From assembly GCA_020831965.1 (NCBI GenBank), contig JAFIFP010000006.1, positions 49,610 through 113,609 on the forward strand: DNA of 64,000 nucleotides, in the 5' to 3' direction. The translations under genes and the position numbers were made by a program. Below the pieces are notes generated by a model that worked only from the letters and a program-made list of their open reading frames with translations, ran no database searches and was not told the DNA's origin. The stretch comes from Idiomarina sp. (GTDB taxonomy: Bacteria > Pseudomonadota > Gammaproteobacteria > Enterobacterales > Alteromonadaceae). Below, in pieces: positions 26,906 through 37,745 of the stretch; position 1 is the first letter of the stretch, and the number at the start of each line of letters is the position of its first letter.

Positions 26906-28963
26906 TTAACGATCTGTGACCAACTGAAAATGAACTTTGCCCCAATCCTGCCAGTGCTTGCGGAGTAATTCGCGGGCACTGGCTTCGTCTACTGGTGGCG
27001 ACAGTAAATAGCCTTGGGCTGCGTCACAGCCGAGGTCGAGCAAGGTTGCGAGCTGCTCGTGCGACTCGACACCCTCAGCAATCACATTCTTGTTTAACCC
27101 ATGACTCAATTGAATGAGTGTCCGCACAATAATGGTATTGCCTGGACTGTCGAGCATTTCAGCGACGAAACTGCGATCAATCTTAATACGATCAATAGGT
27201 AAGCGGCGCAGGTAGGCAAGCGAAGAATAACCAGTACCAAAATCGTCAATGGCGATACGGAATCCCATGGTTTGCAATTCACGGAGCACGTTCAAGCCAG
27301 TCGTAATGTCTGACACGGCAACGTTCTCTGTGATTTCGAGTTCAATGTCCGCTGCTTTCAAATCATAAGCCGAGAGCAGATGACGCATCTGCGCAATGAG
27401 CTCATTATTTTGGAACTGTCGCGCACTCAAGTTCACCGCAATAGGCACGGTGCGCTCCCCTTCCTTTCGCCATCGCGCAATCAGCGCAGCACAATGTTCA
27501 AGCACCCAGCTATCCACATCTCCCGCCATTCCTAATTGCTCAGCGTAAGGCAGAAACTCGCCTGGCCCCAATAGCCCACGCGTGGGATGGTGCCAGCGAA
27601 TTAACGCTTCAAAACAAGCTAAATTGCGACGCCGGCCGCTGTATATGGGCTGCAGCTGAATAAAGAACTCGTTCTGCTGAATGGCGCGTCTGAGCTCAGG
27701 CTCGAGGTCAGCGAGACGAATGTAGTGTTCATCCATACCGCGTTGATACAGCATAATCGACGGATTATGGGAGAGCTTCGCATTGGCGAGTGCGATATTC
27801 GCCTTACTCAGTAATCCTTCCGTGCGGCTACCATGTTGCGGATAGCGTGAAATCCCGAAGCTACAGGTGACCGAAAGTTCACGGCCATCAATCAGCATGG
27901 GGTGTTGCAGCTGCGCGTGGATACTTAAGGCTAAATCTTCAATCAGTGACAGCCGCTTGAGATGGTCGAATACCAGTAAGAACACGTCACCACTAATGCG
28001 CGCCGCAAGCAGAGGTTTTGCTGGTAGTTGCTGCAAGCGCTGAGTGATTTCTACGAGCACGCGATCGCCCCCGCGCATTCCCAAGGTGTCATTAATAGCC
28101 TTAAAGCGGTCAACACCAATCATCATGATCGACAAGTGACGTCCGTTCACTCGACACGCATCAATAAACAAGGGCATTTTGGTCATGACTTCGTCGCGGT
28201 TTGGAAGTTTGGTCAGGCTGTCATGACGGTTTAAGAAGTCAGCTTTTTGCAATGCGTCGAGGGCTTCGTGGCGCTCCGATTCAAGTAACCAAATGGTCAC
28301 TCCTAAAGCTGCAACCGAGAGGAATACGAGGTTGAGGAAACCTTGCATCGCCCACATCAATTCAAACAGCATCAGTTCGCCATTGTTCATCACCAAGAAT
28401 GTCAGACCAATATTCTTGATGCCCTGCAAACCGAGCGCAGTGGCGATCAACCGCGGCCCTAGCATTGCTGGTGCAAAACGCAGAATCAGTAGGCTAATGG
28501 ATATCAGGCCGACACCCGTGATCAAGAACATTAAACCGTCCTGCAAGAAGGGCCGGGACGCGAGTAGCATTATATTTTCTGGAATCGGTAATAGCGTGGC
28601 AAAACTGAGAACCGCAGCGGAGAAGTAAAGCAGCCAACGAATCGGCCGACGTGGCGGCTGATGCCGGGTAATGTCGAACACACCAATGCAGAGCAAAATC
28701 AGAGCAACGTATAGCAGGGCCAAATGGGTTTGCGTGAGAAACTGCACCCATTTGGGCGCTAGGGCAAACCACTCTTCGCCGCCGACACGAAGGCAAGCGG
28801 ACACTGTGGCTAATGAGTAATAGGCCGTCGCATAGGACCAAAAACGTAAATAAGGGCGTCGGTAAATGCGGAAGTAATGGAGTAATAACAGCGAAAAGCC
28901 AAGCATAAGAATTGCTTGCCCGGCATAGCTAGCTGTCGCAATAGCGGCATTCGTTAACTGCAT
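26906..28963 (-). CDS. Membrane GGDEF/EAL protein, probable c-di-GMP phosphodiesterase
   Basis: A 685-residue protein with about seven N-terminal hydrophobic helices (residues 10-225), a GGDEF domain (about 235-400) and an EAL domain (about 415-670). The GGDEF signature is degenerate: the expected GGDEF reads SGDVF (AARISGDVFLLVF), so cyclase activity is unlikely. The EAL domain looks active: CFEALIRWHHP, ELEITEN, AIDDFGTGYSSLAYLRRLP, KIDRSF and VIAEGVES carry the usual metal and catalytic residues. The signal sensed by the membrane part is unknown. It converges on hslU with 5 bases between. Confidence 0.88.
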   Translation of the reverse strand: MQLTNAAIATASYAGQAILMLGFSLLLLHYFRIYRRPYLRFWSYATAYYSLATVSACLRVGGEEWFALAPKWVQFLTQTHLALLYVALILLCIGVFDITRHQPPRRPIRWLLYFSAAVLSFATLLPIPENIMLLASRPFLQDGLMFLITGVGLISISLLILRFAPAMLGPRLIATALGLQGIKNIGLTFLVMNNGELMLFELMWAMQGFLNLVFLSVAALGVTIWLLESERHEALDALQKADFLNRHDSLTKLPNRDEVMTKMPLFIDACRVNGRHLSIMMIGVDRFKAINDTLGMRGGDRVLVEITQRLQQLPAKPLLAARISGDVFLLVFDHLKRLSLIEDLALSIHAQLQHPMLIDGRELSVTCSFGISRYPQHGSRTEGLLSKANIALANAKLSHNPSIMLYQRGMDEHYIRLADLEPELRRAIQQNEFFIQLQPIYSGRRRNLACFEALIRWHHPTRGLLGPGEFLPYAEQLGMAGDVDSWVLEHCAALIARWRKEGERTVPIAVNLSARQFQNNELIAQMRHLLSAYDLKAADIELEITENVAVSDITTGLNVLRELQTMGFRIAIDDFGTGYSSLAYLRRLPIDRIKIDRSFVAEMLDSPGNTIIVRTLIQLSHGLNKNVIAEGVESHEQLATLLDLGCDAAQGYLLSPPVDEASARELLRKHWQDWGKVHFQLVTDR

Positions 28964-29149
28964 GCGGTCCCTGAAAAGAGCTTTGTTGCTATAGTTATTG
29001 ACACATTCTGATTTGATTTAACGGGTTTTGACGACCAAAATCAACCGCTACAGTATAAATAAGCCCAGAAGGTCATGGATTGTTTTTCATGGCCTGCGTT
29101 CGAGGGTATACTGTGCGCCAATCCTTTTCCAAAAGCAGGAGCCTGCGTC

Positions 29150-29635
29150 ATGGAATACAATACTTCAGAGCTGTGCGATCTTTATGCCGATTTAGTTGAC
29201 GTCGTGGAGCCCATGTTTGTGAACTACGGCGGGCGTCAATCCTTTGGTGGACAAATTGTTACGGTGAAGTGTCACGAAGACAAGGGAGTGCTGGAAGCGG
29301 TGCTCGCGAAAGATGGTACCGGTAAGGTATTACTCGTCGATGGTGGTGGTTCAATGCGCCGTGCGCTCATCGATATTTCCGTGGCGGAACTTGCCCTCGA
29401 AAATGACTGGGAAGGCATTGTCTGTTACGGCTGTGTTCGTGACGTGGACGCGCTTGAAGACATTGATATTGGCATTCAGGCGATCGCTTCGATTCCTGTA
29501 GGTGCGGGCTCAGAAGGTGTTGGTGAGTCAGATATTCCGGTGAACTTCGGTGGTGTGACCTTCTTACCTGAAGATCACCTGTATGCTGACACAACAGGTG
29601 TCATTCTGTCGCCGGAACCACTCGACCTCGAATAA
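29150..29635 (+). CDS. rraA: Ribonuclease E activity regulator RraA
   Basis: A 161-residue protein that binds RNase E and inhibits mRNA decay. The sequence shows the RraA fold signature: [47 protein letters not shown]. The ATG at 29150 with GCAGGAG upstream gives the normal N terminus ([14 protein letters not shown]); the frame extends upstream to 29075 without support. hutG follows 36 bases later. Confidence 0.93.
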   Translation: MEYNTSELCDLYADLVDVVEPMFVNYGGRQSFGGQIVTVKCHEDKGVLEAVLAKDGTGKVLLVDGGGSMRRALIDISVAELALENDWEGIVCYGCVRDVDALEDIDIGIQAIASIPVGAGSEGVGESDIPVNFGGVTFLPEDHLYADTTGVILSPEPLDLE

Positions 29636-29671
29636 CCCTAGTTTTCGAATAACTATGGATTACCAATAAAG

Positions 29672-30730
29672 ATGTTCGATCAGTTCGCTGAATTTCTCGT
29701 TCGCACGGACCCCCAATATTGGGTTCGTGCGCGTGAGGGTGAAACGCGAATCGGGCAAGCAATCGCGTGCCTCCCTGCCAGTGACAACTACCAAGAAGCG
29801 CTACAAAACCTAAGAGACGCCGGTCGTCAGGTTGCGCTCGTTGGCGTGCCCGAGTCTATTGGTCCCCGCGCTAATTTAGGCCGCGGTGGCGCCGAATTAA
29901 GCTGGGAAGCCTTTCTCACTCAGTTTCTGAATTTACAAAGCTCGCCTGCGCTGCCGGTCCAAGATCTGTTGCTGGTTGGGGCTGTAGACTGTGTTGACCT
30001 CATGACTGAAGCCGCAACACTGCGTGCGGAAGAGCCGCACGAACTGCAGCGTTTGCGGGAGTTATGCGCAATTCTTGATCGGCGTGTGGAACAGGTGCTC
30101 GCGCCTTTGTTCGCAGCGGGTTTCGAAGTAGTGTTAATCGGTGGTGGTCACAATAATGCCTATCCACTTCTAAGTGCTCTGCATCGTGTAACTGAACAAG
30201 GCTGTGGCGCAGTGAACCTCGACCCCCACGCTGACTTTCGTCCCCGTGAAGGACGCCATAGCGGCAACGGATTCAGCTATGCGTACATGGATGGCGCACT
30301 TGAGTTTTATCATGTGATGTCACTGCACGAAGGCAAGAATACAGCGACCAGTTTGCGCAACTTCAGTGATGCAGGCTTTCGTTATCATAGTATTCACCGC
30401 CTTTACGATATGCAGTTTATTGATGCAATGCGCGACGTTGTTGCGAAAGCGGCATCATGGCAAGTCCCGTTAGGTATTGAAGTCGATGTGGATGCCATTC
30501 AAGGTGCACCAGCAAGCGCGTATGCTACGACTGGCGTGACGATGTCGCAGGCATTCCGTTACGTTTCTGAGATGGCTGCCTTGGCGAATGCGCGTTATTT
30601 ACATTTAGCCGAGGCTGCCCCCGCTTGCCATCCGGCGGGTGAGGCTGCCGGACGATTGCATGCTGGCCAACTGCTGAGTGAACTTACTTTAGCGTGGTTA
30701 CTGGCTCGTGAGCGTCGACCTACGAGCTAA
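29672..30730 (+). CDS. hutG: Formimidoylglutamase
   Basis: Last step of histidine utilisation in this variant: hydrolyses N-formimidoyl-glutamate to glutamate and formamide. A 352-residue arginase-fold enzyme with Mn ligands in GGGHNNAY, NLDPHADFRP and EVDVDAI. It belongs to the longer, atypical HutG type. It stands downstream of rraA and converges on hutI, rather than in the hutU-hutH transcript. No copy of the hutI/hutC operator sequence is seen upstream of it. Confidence 0.88.
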   Translation: MFDQFAEFLVRTDPQYWVRAREGETRIGQAIACLPASDNYQEALQNLRDAGRQVALVGVPESIGPRANLGRGGAELSWEAFLTQFLNLQSSPALPVQDLLLVGAVDCVDLMTEAATLRAEEPHELQRLRELCAILDRRVEQVLAPLFAAGFEVVLIGGGHNNAYPLLSALHRVTEQGCGAVNLDPHADFRPREGRHSGNGFSYAYMDGALEFYHVMSLHEGKNTATSLRNFSDAGFRYHSIHRLYDMQFIDAMRDVVAKAASWQVPLGIEVDVDAIQGAPASAYATTGVTMSQAFRYVSEMAALANARYLHLAEAAPACHPAGEAAGRLHAGQLLSELTLAWLLARERRPTS

Positions 30731-30752
30731 ACGAGTCGCTCCAATTGCATCG

Positions 30753-31970
30753 CTAGCCGGCGAACCAGCGTCCAATAAGACGATTCACGCCGAACTCATA
30801 GCAGAGGGTTGCAGGCGTTTGCATGTCCCACAACGCGAGATCTGCACGCATTCCCTCAACGATCATCCCCGTGTCTTGCAGACCCAGTGCTTGCGCACCA
30901 TGTCGGGTAATGCCAAGCCAGGCTTCTTCCGGCGTTAATTGAAATAGGGTGCAACCCATATGAGCCATCAAGGGTAAGTGTATTATGGGTGATGAACCCG
31001 GATTTGCATCGGTGGCAATGGCGATGGGAACACCTGCGGCTCGCAATTGCGCAATCGGCGGTAGTTTAGTTTCGCGCAGGAAATAGAATGCACCCGGTAG
31101 CAAAACGGCAACGGTGCCTGCTTGGGCCATGGCATCAATACTCGCCTGTGATAAGTATTCCAAGTGGTCTGCGGATAGCCCCTGATACTTGGCTACCAAC
31201 GCGCCACCACCTTGATCACTTAATTGTTCGGCATGTAACTTCACCGGCAAGTTCAGTGCCTGCGCTGCTTGAAACACTCGCTCGGTTTGAGCTGGAGTAA
31301 AACCAATCTCTTCACAAAACACGTCGACCGCATCGGCGAGCTGAGCGTTGGCCGCAGCGGGCAAAATGACCTGACATATATGGTCAATGTAACCGTCTGC
31401 ATCATTTTTATATTCGGGCGGTAGGGCGTGGGCAGCGAGAAGGGTGGTTTTTACTCGAATCGGGAATTCTGTGCCTAATCGGCGCGCAACGCGCAATTGT
31501 TTTAACTCATCCGCTTCAGACAAGCCGTATCCAGACTTAATTTCTACGCAGGTGACACCTTGGGCAATCAAGGCTTCTACCCGCAGTTTGGCAGCTTCGA
31601 ACAATGCGTCTTCCGATGCCGCACGCGTCGCGCGCACAGTCGCAAGAATTCCGCCGCCCGCTGCGGCGATGGCGGCGTAACTTGCGCCATGTAAACGTTG
31701 CTGGAACTCATCCGCGCGGTCGCCTCCCCACACCAAATGGGTGTGACAGTCAACGAGACCGGGTGTAAGTAAAGCACCTTGGCAATCGATGACCTCTAAG
31801 TCTGATGCGGAGGGTTGCCAGTGGTCAGGGAGCGCATCCATGGCACCTACCCAGCGAATAATATGGTCTTCAACGACGACCGCGCCGTCCGCAATTAGTC
31901 CTAATGAGTTGTCTGTCATGGTTGCCACTTGTGCGTGACAAAAAAGTTGTCTTAGTTTTCCTACCGTCAT
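30753..31970 (-). CDS. hutI: Imidazolonepropionase
   Basis: Third step of histidine degradation: hydrolyses 4-imidazolone-5-propionate to formimino-glutamate. A 405-residue amidohydrolase with the metal motif [17 protein letters not shown], the ligand His in [10 protein letters not shown], and Asp in [10 protein letters not shown]. An AGAGG ribosome site precedes the start. It is divergent from hutC across 101 bases. Confidence 0.95.
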   Translation of the reverse strand: MTVGKLRQLFCHAQVATMTDNSLGLIADGAVVVEDHIIRWVGAMDALPDHWQPSASDLEVIDCQGALLTPGLVDCHTHLVWGGDRADEFQQRLHGASYAAIAAAGGGILATVRATRAASEDALFEAAKLRVEALIAQGVTCVEIKSGYGLSEADELKQLRVARRLGTEFPIRVKTTLLAAHALPPEYKNDADGYIDHICQVILPAAANAQLADAVDVFCEEIGFTPAQTERVFQAAQALNLPVKLHAEQLSDQGGGALVAKYQGLSADHLEYLSQASIDAMAQAGTVAVLLPGAFYFLRETKLPPIAQLRAAGVPIAIATDANPGSSPIIHLPLMAHMGCTLFQLTPEEAWLGITRHGAQALGLQDTGMIVEGMRADLALWDMQTPATLCYEFGVNRLIGRWFAG

Positions 31971-32012
31971 GTCAGAAAGCCTCTTGCTGATTTGCGGAAT
32001 CTTGATTCATAA

Positions 32013-32022
32013 TGTATATACA
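32013..32022. promoter_or_regulatory. Candidate HutC operator
   Basis: The palindrome TGTATATACA lies in the hutI/hutC gap, flanked by further AT-rich dyad sequence. Known HutC sites are built on a TGTATA-type dyad, and the position would let HutC repress both hutI and its own hutC-hutU-hutH transcript until urocanate accumulates. Confidence 0.55.
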
Positions 32023-32071
32023 ACATATGTGCTTTGAACGCAAAGCGCGGATTTGAGTTGGGGGACGCAAC

Positions 32072-32800
32072 ATGGCCAAGTTTGAACATATTAAAGAGCA
32101 CATCTATAAGAAGATCGAGTCGGGCGAGTGGCCGGAATATCATCCGGTGAGCTCTGAGAATGCACTTGCCAATCAGTTTAAGGTCAGTCGTATGACGGCA
32201 CGCCGAGCATTGCAGGAGCTTTCCGATGAAGGGTTGGTGACACGAACTCGTGGATCGGGAACCTTTGTTGCGCCGCTCAAATCACAATCAGCTCTGTTGA
32301 CCATTCGTAACATTGCGGATGAGATTCGGACCCGCCAGCATCGTCATCACGCGGTCGTGAAAGTGATGGAACAAGTGCCTGCGTACCCCGCACTGGCGAC
32401 CGCGCTCCACGTTCCAGTTGAGAGCTTAGTTTGGCATTCAGTGATTGTTCATTTTGAAAATGGCCAAGCCGTCCAGGTGGAAGACCGCTTTGTGAACCCA
32501 CGCTTGGTGCCAAATTATGGCCATCAAGACTTTTCTGTTCACACGCCCCATGAATATTTGTGTGAGGTCACACCATTGACGGAGGCGAGTCATCAGATTG
32601 AAGCCGTGCATCCTGATGACCGTCTCGCGGATTTGTTGGAATTAGAAACGCCTGAACCCTGCCTACAAATTCAACGACGCACTTGGTGTCGGGACGGTGT
32701 GGTCAGCCAAGCAATATTGACTCACCCCGGTTCAAAGTTTCGACTCGGCGGGCATATGACCTTCCGATCCACACGAAAATCCAAAGGAGAGAAATCATGA
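32072..32800 (+). CDS. hutC: Histidine utilisation repressor HutC (GntR family)
   Basis: A 242-residue GntR/HutC-subfamily regulator. The winged helix is N-terminal ([20 protein letters not shown], then [20 protein letters not shown]), followed by a UTRA ligand domain (about 85-235) that binds urocanate. The stop overlaps the hutU start (ATGA), so repressor and enzyme are made from one transcript. Confidence 0.95.
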   Translation: MAKFEHIKEHIYKKIESGEWPEYHPVSSENALANQFKVSRMTARRALQELSDEGLVTRTRGSGTFVAPLKSQSALLTIRNIADEIRTRQHRHHAVVKVMEQVPAYPALATALHVPVESLVWHSVIVHFENGQAVQVEDRFVNPRLVPNYGHQDFSVHTPHEYLCEVTPLTEASHQIEAVHPDDRLADLLELETPEPCLQIQRRTWCRDGVVSQAILTHPGSKFRLGGHMTFRSTRKSKGEKS

Positions 32801-34482
32801 AAGCGACGCGCCTTGATACGAGTCGAGTGATTCGAGCGCCGCATGGTAGTCACAAGACTGCTCAAAGTTGGCAAACGGAAGCCGCCAAACGCATGCTCAT
32901 GAACAACCTTGATCCAGATGTGGCGGAGCATCCGCAGGGACTGGTGGTGTACGGTGGCATTGGCCGCGCAGCGCGTAACTGGGAATGCTACGACCGAATT
33001 ATTGAGGTGCTAGACCGCCTGACCGACGACCAAACGCTACTGATACAAAGTGGCAAACCGGTGGGTGTATTCCCGACGCACCCCGATGCGCCGCGCGTCC
33101 TATTAGCGAATTCAAACTTAGTGCCTAAATGGGCGAATTGGGAACACTTTAATGAGCTCGATCGCGCGGGTTTAATGATGTACGGACAAATGACCGCCGG
33201 CTCATGGATTTACATTGGCTCGCAGGGCATTGTGCAAGGAACCTATGAAACGTTCGGTGCGGTAGCACGTCAGCATTTTGATGGTGACGCACAGGGCCGT
33301 TGGATCCTCACGGGTGGTCTGGGTGGTATGGGTGGCGCACAGCCCCTTGCAGCGACCATGGCGGGCTTTTCAATGTTAGCCTGTGAGGTAGATGAGTCGC
33401 GCATCGATTTTCGCCTTAAAACGCGCTACATCGATGAAAAGGCCGCCGACTTGGATGCCGCATTGCAGCGCTTGGAGCAGGCTAAGGTCGAAGGTAAACC
33501 GGTATCGATCGGTTTATTAGCGAACGCTGCGGATGTTTATGCTGAATTAGTGAAGCGCAACATTACGCCTGACGTTGTAACTGACCAAACGTCCGCCCAT
33601 GACCCGTTGAATGGCTACTTGCCGCAAGGCTGGAGCATGACGGAGGCCGCAACGCGACGCACCGAAGACGAGCAAGCCGTTGTCAAAGCCGCCAAGCAGT
33701 CCATGGCGGTGCAGGTGCAAGCAATGCTGACGATGCAGGATCGCGGCGCGGCTGTCTTAGATTATGGTAACAATATTCGGCAGATGGCCCATGATGTGGG
33801 TGTCGCCAATGCATTTGATTTCCCAGGTTTCGTGCCTGCCTATATTCGACCGCTATTTTGTGAAGGCATTGGCCCATTCCGTTGGGTTGCTTTGTCGGGC
33901 GATCCGGAAGATATCTACAAAACCGATGCGAAAGTTAAAGAGCTGATGCCCGATGACCATCATTTGCATAACTGGTTGGATATGGCGCGTGAGCGCATTG
34001 CATTTCAGGGACTACCGGCCCGCATTTGTTGGGTGGGCTTGAAAGACCGGGCGCGACTTGGTTTGGCCTTTAATGAAATGGTCAGAACGGGTGAATTGAA
34101 AGCGCCTATCGTTATTGGTCGTGATCATCTGGACTCTGGCTCTGTAGCCAGCCCCAACCGGGAAACTGAAGCGATGCTCGACGGTTCCGATGCGGTATCC
34201 GATTGGCCGTTACTGAATGCCTTATTGAATACTGCCGGTGGTGCCACTTGGGTGAGCTTGCATCATGGCGGTGGCGTTGGCATGGGCTACTCTCAACACT
34301 CGGGCGTGGTGATTGTTGCCGATGGTACCGACGCTGCGAAGAAGCGTTTAGAGCGTGTACTTTGGAACGACCCAGGTACCGGCGTCATGCGTCATGCGGA
34401 CGCAGGTTACGATATCGCGAAACATGCGGCTACGGAATGTGGCCTTGATTTGCCAATGATTAAAGAGACACAACGCTCATGA
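32797..34482 (+). CDS. hutU: Urocanate hydratase
   Basis: Second step: converts urocanate to imidazolonepropionate using tightly bound NAD. About 561 residues, with the NAD-binding [32 protein letters not shown] and the C-terminal [17 protein letters not shown]. The ATG at 32797 has an AAAGGAGAG site; the frame upstream is the hutC overlap. It overlaps hutC and hutH by 4 bases at each end. Confidence 0.97.
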   Translation: MKATRLDTSRVIRAPHGSHKTAQSWQTEAAKRMLMNNLDPDVAEHPQGLVVYGGIGRAARNWECYDRIIEVLDRLTDDQTLLIQSGKPVGVFPTHPDAPRVLLANSNLVPKWANWEHFNELDRAGLMMYGQMTAGSWIYIGSQGIVQGTYETFGAVARQHFDGDAQGRWILTGGLGGMGGAQPLAATMAGFSMLACEVDESRIDFRLKTRYIDEKAADLDAALQRLEQAKVEGKPVSIGLLANAADVYAELVKRNITPDVVTDQTSAHDPLNGYLPQGWSMTEAATRRTEDEQAVVKAAKQSMAVQVQAMLTMQDRGAAVLDYGNNIRQMAHDVGVANAFDFPGFVPAYIRPLFCEGIGPFRWVALSGDPEDIYKTDAKVKELMPDDHHLHNWLDMARERIAFQGLPARICWVGLKDRARLGLAFNEMVRTGELKAPIVIGRDHLDSGSVASPNRETEAMLDGSDAVSDWPLLNALLNTAGGATWVSLHHGGGVGMGYSQHSGVVIVADGTDAAKKRLERVLWNDPGTGVMRHADAGYDIAKHAATECGLDLPMIKETQRS

Positions 34483-36002
34483 GTCAAACATTTGAATTAA
34501 TTCCAGGAAGTCTTGGCCTTGATGAATTGCGCCAGATCGCGCGATCGCCAATTCAACTGAGTTTACCAGACCATGCTTGGCCCGATATTGAAAGAGCGGC
34601 GAAAACAGTGGCCGATGTATTGGCCGAAGGACGCGTTGTTTATGGCATCAACACGGGCTTCGGCTTGTTAGCCAATACCCGCATTGCAAAGGAACAACTG
34701 GGTGACTTACAGCGTCGTATCGTACTCTCCCATGCCGCAGGCGTGGGAAACTTAATGAGCGATCCAGTCGTGCGTCTGATGATGGTCCTCAAGATCAACT
34801 CCTTGGCGCGTGGCTTCTCTGGCGTGCGACCTGAAGTGATTCGATTCTTGATCACCATGTTGAACCACGAAGCCTATCCCTGTGTGCCAGAGAAAGGTTC
34901 AGTGGGGGCTTGCGGTGACTTAGCTCCTTTAGCTCACATGGTTCTGCCTCTGTTGGGTGAGGGTGAAGTACGCTTAGCTGGGCAACGTATGCCTTCGTCG
35001 GAGGCGCTGAAGCAACTTGGTTTAACACCGATGAGTTTGGCGCCGAAGGAAGGCTTAGCCTTGTTGAACGGAACTCAGGCCTCCACGGCGTTGGCTTTGC
35101 ACGGCTTCTTCGCGATTGAGGATATCTTCCGAGCGGCACTGTTGGCTGGTGGTATGGCGGTGGATGCGGCACTCGGTTCGCGTGCCCCTTTCGACGCGCG
35201 TATTCACGAAGTACGCGGGCAGCTTGGCCAAATTGATGTGGCGGCAGAGCTACGACGCATACTTGCTGGGAGTAGTGCGGTCGGAGATTCTCATCGCAAC
35301 TGCGACAAGGTGCAAGACCCGTATTCACTGCGTTGCCAGCCTCAGGTGATGGGCGCAGTCTGGGATCAAATTCGTTATGCCGGAAATATTCTGGAGCGCG
35401 AAGCGAATGGTGTTACGGACAACCCGCTGGTTTTTGCCGATGATGCGGATATTCTTTCAGGTGGAAACTTCCATGCAGAACCTGTAGCTCTTGTTGCGGA
35501 CGCGCTCGCCGTGGCATGCAGTGAAATTGGTGCGCTGTCAGAGCGGCGCATTGCGTTGTTAGTCGATAAAAACCTCAGTAACTTGCCGCCTTTCTTGGTT
35601 GAGAATGGTGGCGTGAACTCAGGCTTTATGTTGGCACAAGTCACGGCGGCTGCGTTGGCGTCTGAGAACAAGAGTTTGGCGCATCCCGCGTCGGTTGACA
35701 GTTTACCCACCTCTGCGAATCAGGAAGACCATGTGTCGATGGCAACTTATGCAGCGCGGCGCTTAGAGGATATGGCTGAGAATACAGCGGCGATTGTTGC
35801 GGTAGAATTACTCTCTACGGCACAAGGGCTCGATTTTAGACGTCCTTTAAAGAGCTCTGAAGCGATAGAAGCCGCTTATGAAAAAGTACGTGCACGAGTG
35901 CCTTTTTATGACGAAGATCGCTACTTTTCGCCGGATATCATGGCAATTGCTGAGCTTATCCGCAGTGGTGAGCTATCTCCTTTGACGGCCATCCAGCTTT
36001 AA
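34479..36002 (+). CDS. hutH: Histidine ammonia-lyase with Cys in the MIO triad
   Basis: First step: deaminates histidine to urocanate. A 507-residue enzyme of normal length with YGINTGFG near residue 55 and the MIO-forming region [15 protein letters not shown]. The triad that cyclises into the 4-methylidene-imidazole-5-one cofactor reads Ala144-Cys145-Gly146; in nearly all family members it is Ala-Ser-Gly. The Cys codon is TGC at 34911-34913. The surrounding active-site segments ([20 protein letters not shown]) are intact. Work on Pseudomonas putida histidase, as I recall it, found Cys tolerated at this place, so the enzyme may be active. Confidence 0.93.
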   Translation: MSQTFELIPGSLGLDELRQIARSPIQLSLPDHAWPDIERAAKTVADVLAEGRVVYGINTGFGLLANTRIAKEQLGDLQRRIVLSHAAGVGNLMSDPVVRLMMVLKINSLARGFSGVRPEVIRFLITMLNHEAYPCVPEKGSVGACGDLAPLAHMVLPLLGEGEVRLAGQRMPSSEALKQLGLTPMSLAPKEGLALLNGTQASTALALHGFFAIEDIFRAALLAGGMAVDAALGSRAPFDARIHEVRGQLGQIDVAAELRRILAGSSAVGDSHRNCDKVQDPYSLRCQPQVMGAVWDQIRYAGNILEREANGVTDNPLVFADDADILSGGNFHAEPVALVADALAVACSEIGALSERRIALLVDKNLSNLPPFLVENGGVNSGFMLAQVTAAALASENKSLAHPASVDSLPTSANQEDHVSMATYAARRLEDMAENTAAIVAVELLSTAQGLDFRRPLKSSEAIEAAYEKVRARVPFYDEDRYFSPDIMAIAELIRSGELSPLTAIQL

Positions 36003-36907
36003 TCGCGGACGGCCTTAATTACATACTTGCCAATAAAAGTGGCGGCGACTTGATCGCCGTCACTTACCTGAACTTCGAGCGTGAAACGAGCATTCTGGCC
36101 CTGTGCTAAGGGGTCAAATGTACCCTCCACGGTGGAGAGTGTCGCAAGGGCGCGAGGCTCTTGAATGACTGGTTGTGTGTATTGAATCTGTCCGTCGGCG
36201 AGGACAATCGCACCATGCAATTCCCTCTCCTGCAGGTGTAACTGCAACAAACCCCAACCCGCGAGGGTGGCGAGCGTGTAAATGCTGCCTGCGAACATGG
36301 TGCCATGCACATTAATATTGCGCGGAAGCGGCGCGCGTATTTCGAACGTGCGGCCCGTATATTGATAAATGCGAATCCCCATGGCCTCGGTGATCGGAAT
36401 CTGCTCATGCCATGTTTTTTGTAACTCGCGGCACCAGTCTGGCCGATAGACAATGTACTCTGGCGTATCCAAGGCTTTGACCAGCTGATGCTCCGCCATG
36501 GGATTGGTAACGGTGTCACCTTCTTCTTTGAGAACATAACCACAGCGTACGTAGAAGCCCAAGGTATTGTCGCGCGAGTTGATAATCACGCGTTCGGCCC
36601 CTTGCTCGAGGGCGAGCATTTCGAGTGCATGAATCAGGGTCACACCATGGCCTTCGCCCTGTCGCTCAGGCGCCACTGCCATGAAGCGGATCTGTGCTTC
36701 TTCCGGGCTATTGAGATGAATGCGACCTACACCAATAACTTCGCCAGCATCATTCACTAGCATGCGGTGGTCACCAATTTGATCATATTCGTCCTGTTCA
36801 GAACCGCGTGGTCTACGGAAGGGCTTCCTGAGCACTCGCCAGCGCAATTCGTAATAGCGTTCGAAGCTTTCTGGACTGCTGGGTGTGACAACCGTAACTC
36901 GCGTCAT
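35999..36907 (-). CDS. Bifunctional GNAT acetyltransferase / hotdog thioesterase (YiiD/FabY-like)
   Basis: A 302-residue fusion. Residues about 1-150 form a GNAT domain ([40 protein letters not shown]). Residues about 160-302 form a YiiD-type hotdog thioesterase domain ([20 protein letters not shown]). E. coli YiiD has the same layout and has been linked to initiation of fatty acid synthesis as FabY. The start at 36907 gives a family-like N terminus; the longer frame to 37030 crosses the divergent gene. The 3' end overlaps hutH by 4 bases, convergent. Confidence 0.85.
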   Translation of the reverse strand: MTRVTVVTPSSPESFERYYELRWRVLRKPFRRPRGSEQDEYDQIGDHRMLVNDAGEVIGVGRIHLNSPEEAQIRFMAVAPERQGEGHGVTLIHALEMLALEQGAERVIINSRDNTLGFYVRCGYVLKEEGDTVTNPMAEHQLVKALDTPEYIVYRPDWCRELQKTWHEQIPITEAMGIRIYQYTGRTFEIRAPLPRNINVHGTMFAGSIYTLATLAGWGLLQLHLQERELHGAIVLADGQIQYTQPVIQEPRALATLSTVEGTFDPLAQGQNARFTLEVQVSDGDQVAATFIGKYVIKAVRD

Positions 36908-36966
36908 TGGACTACCTATTAGAATCGCATACACTGAAGCCATGAATTCTTCCCGGAGAGACCGGT

Positions 36967-37650
36967 GTGATGGCTCCATTAACGGCGCAAGACCTAGAAA
37001 ATCTTCTGCGCAGCGCGACGTTATTAACATTAAGTGGAACCAGCGAGGTTAGATTACTCGTTTTACAGAATCAAGAATATCGGCTGTTGGTTCTCAATGG
37101 TGCACTGCAGTCGGTGATCGATATGGGGCAACCCGAACGATTGATTTTTCCGCACCAAACTCACCTATTGGCTCCTTTGAAAACACTTCATGATGGCGCC
37201 GATGTACTGGAGTTAGGGCTTGGCGGTGGAAGTGCAATGGCTTATGCCCGCGCTAATTTTCCTACGCTGCAATGGACCTGTCTGGAGAATTCGGCGGAAG
37301 TTATTTCACTCTACATGGACTATTTTGCGCCAGAGATCTTCGTTCCGCATCATCAGATTCTGTTTGCTGATGCGTTGCAGTGGCTGCGTGAAACGCCAGC
37401 CGAACAGCAATATGACCTCGTGCTGTGCGATCTTTACGATCGTGTACAGCAGCCTTTAATTGATCTTTGTGCCGCGCGAGTGCGCCCAGGTGGTATCCTG
37501 ATGGTGAACTGGTTACCACACCTCAATGCCGAAGGTGGTGGTGAGCAGTTGTTCATGACCCATCCTATGGTCCGCTCTTGGCAACGACAGGTCACCCCAG
37601 TACCGGGGTTTCGTAATTTGATTTACCAGCTAGCTAAGCCTATTAAGTAA
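36967..37650 (+). CDS. Spermidine-synthase-like SAM methyltransferase
   Basis: A 227-residue protein with the fold of the spermidine/spermine synthase family: motif I DVLELGLGGGSAMAYARANF, then a LENSAEV acidic loop and DLVLCDLYD. It lacks the N-terminal beta domain typical of true spermidine synthases and I cannot name its substrate. The start is a GTG-ATG pair preceded by GGAGAG. It shares a 59-base divergent promoter region with the FabY-like gene. Confidence 0.7.
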   Translation: MMAPLTAQDLENLLRSATLLTLSGTSEVRLLVLQNQEYRLLVLNGALQSVIDMGQPERLIFPHQTHLLAPLKTLHDGADVLELGLGGGSAMAYARANFPTLQWTCLENSAEVISLYMDYFAPEIFVPHHQILFADALQWLRETPAEQQYDLVLCDLYDRVQQPLIDLCAARVRPGGILMVNWLPHLNAEGGGEQLFMTHPMVRSWQRQVTPVPGFRNLIYQLAKPIK

Positions 37651-37745
37651 GCCTTGCTAACTACAGCCCGCTTAGCGAGCGAGTTGGGCAGTTGTGGCGA
37701 GGCGCTGGCCTCGTTATGATGAAGGCAGCCTGTTAAGGAGCACAT

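Noticed and set aside
32683..32796. Upstream extension of hutU
   Set aside because: It lies in hutC in another frame; the ATG at 32797 has a strong ribosome site.
34852..35328. 158-codon minus-strand ORF within hutH
   Set aside because: Antisense shadow rich in Pro/Arg; hutH is certain.
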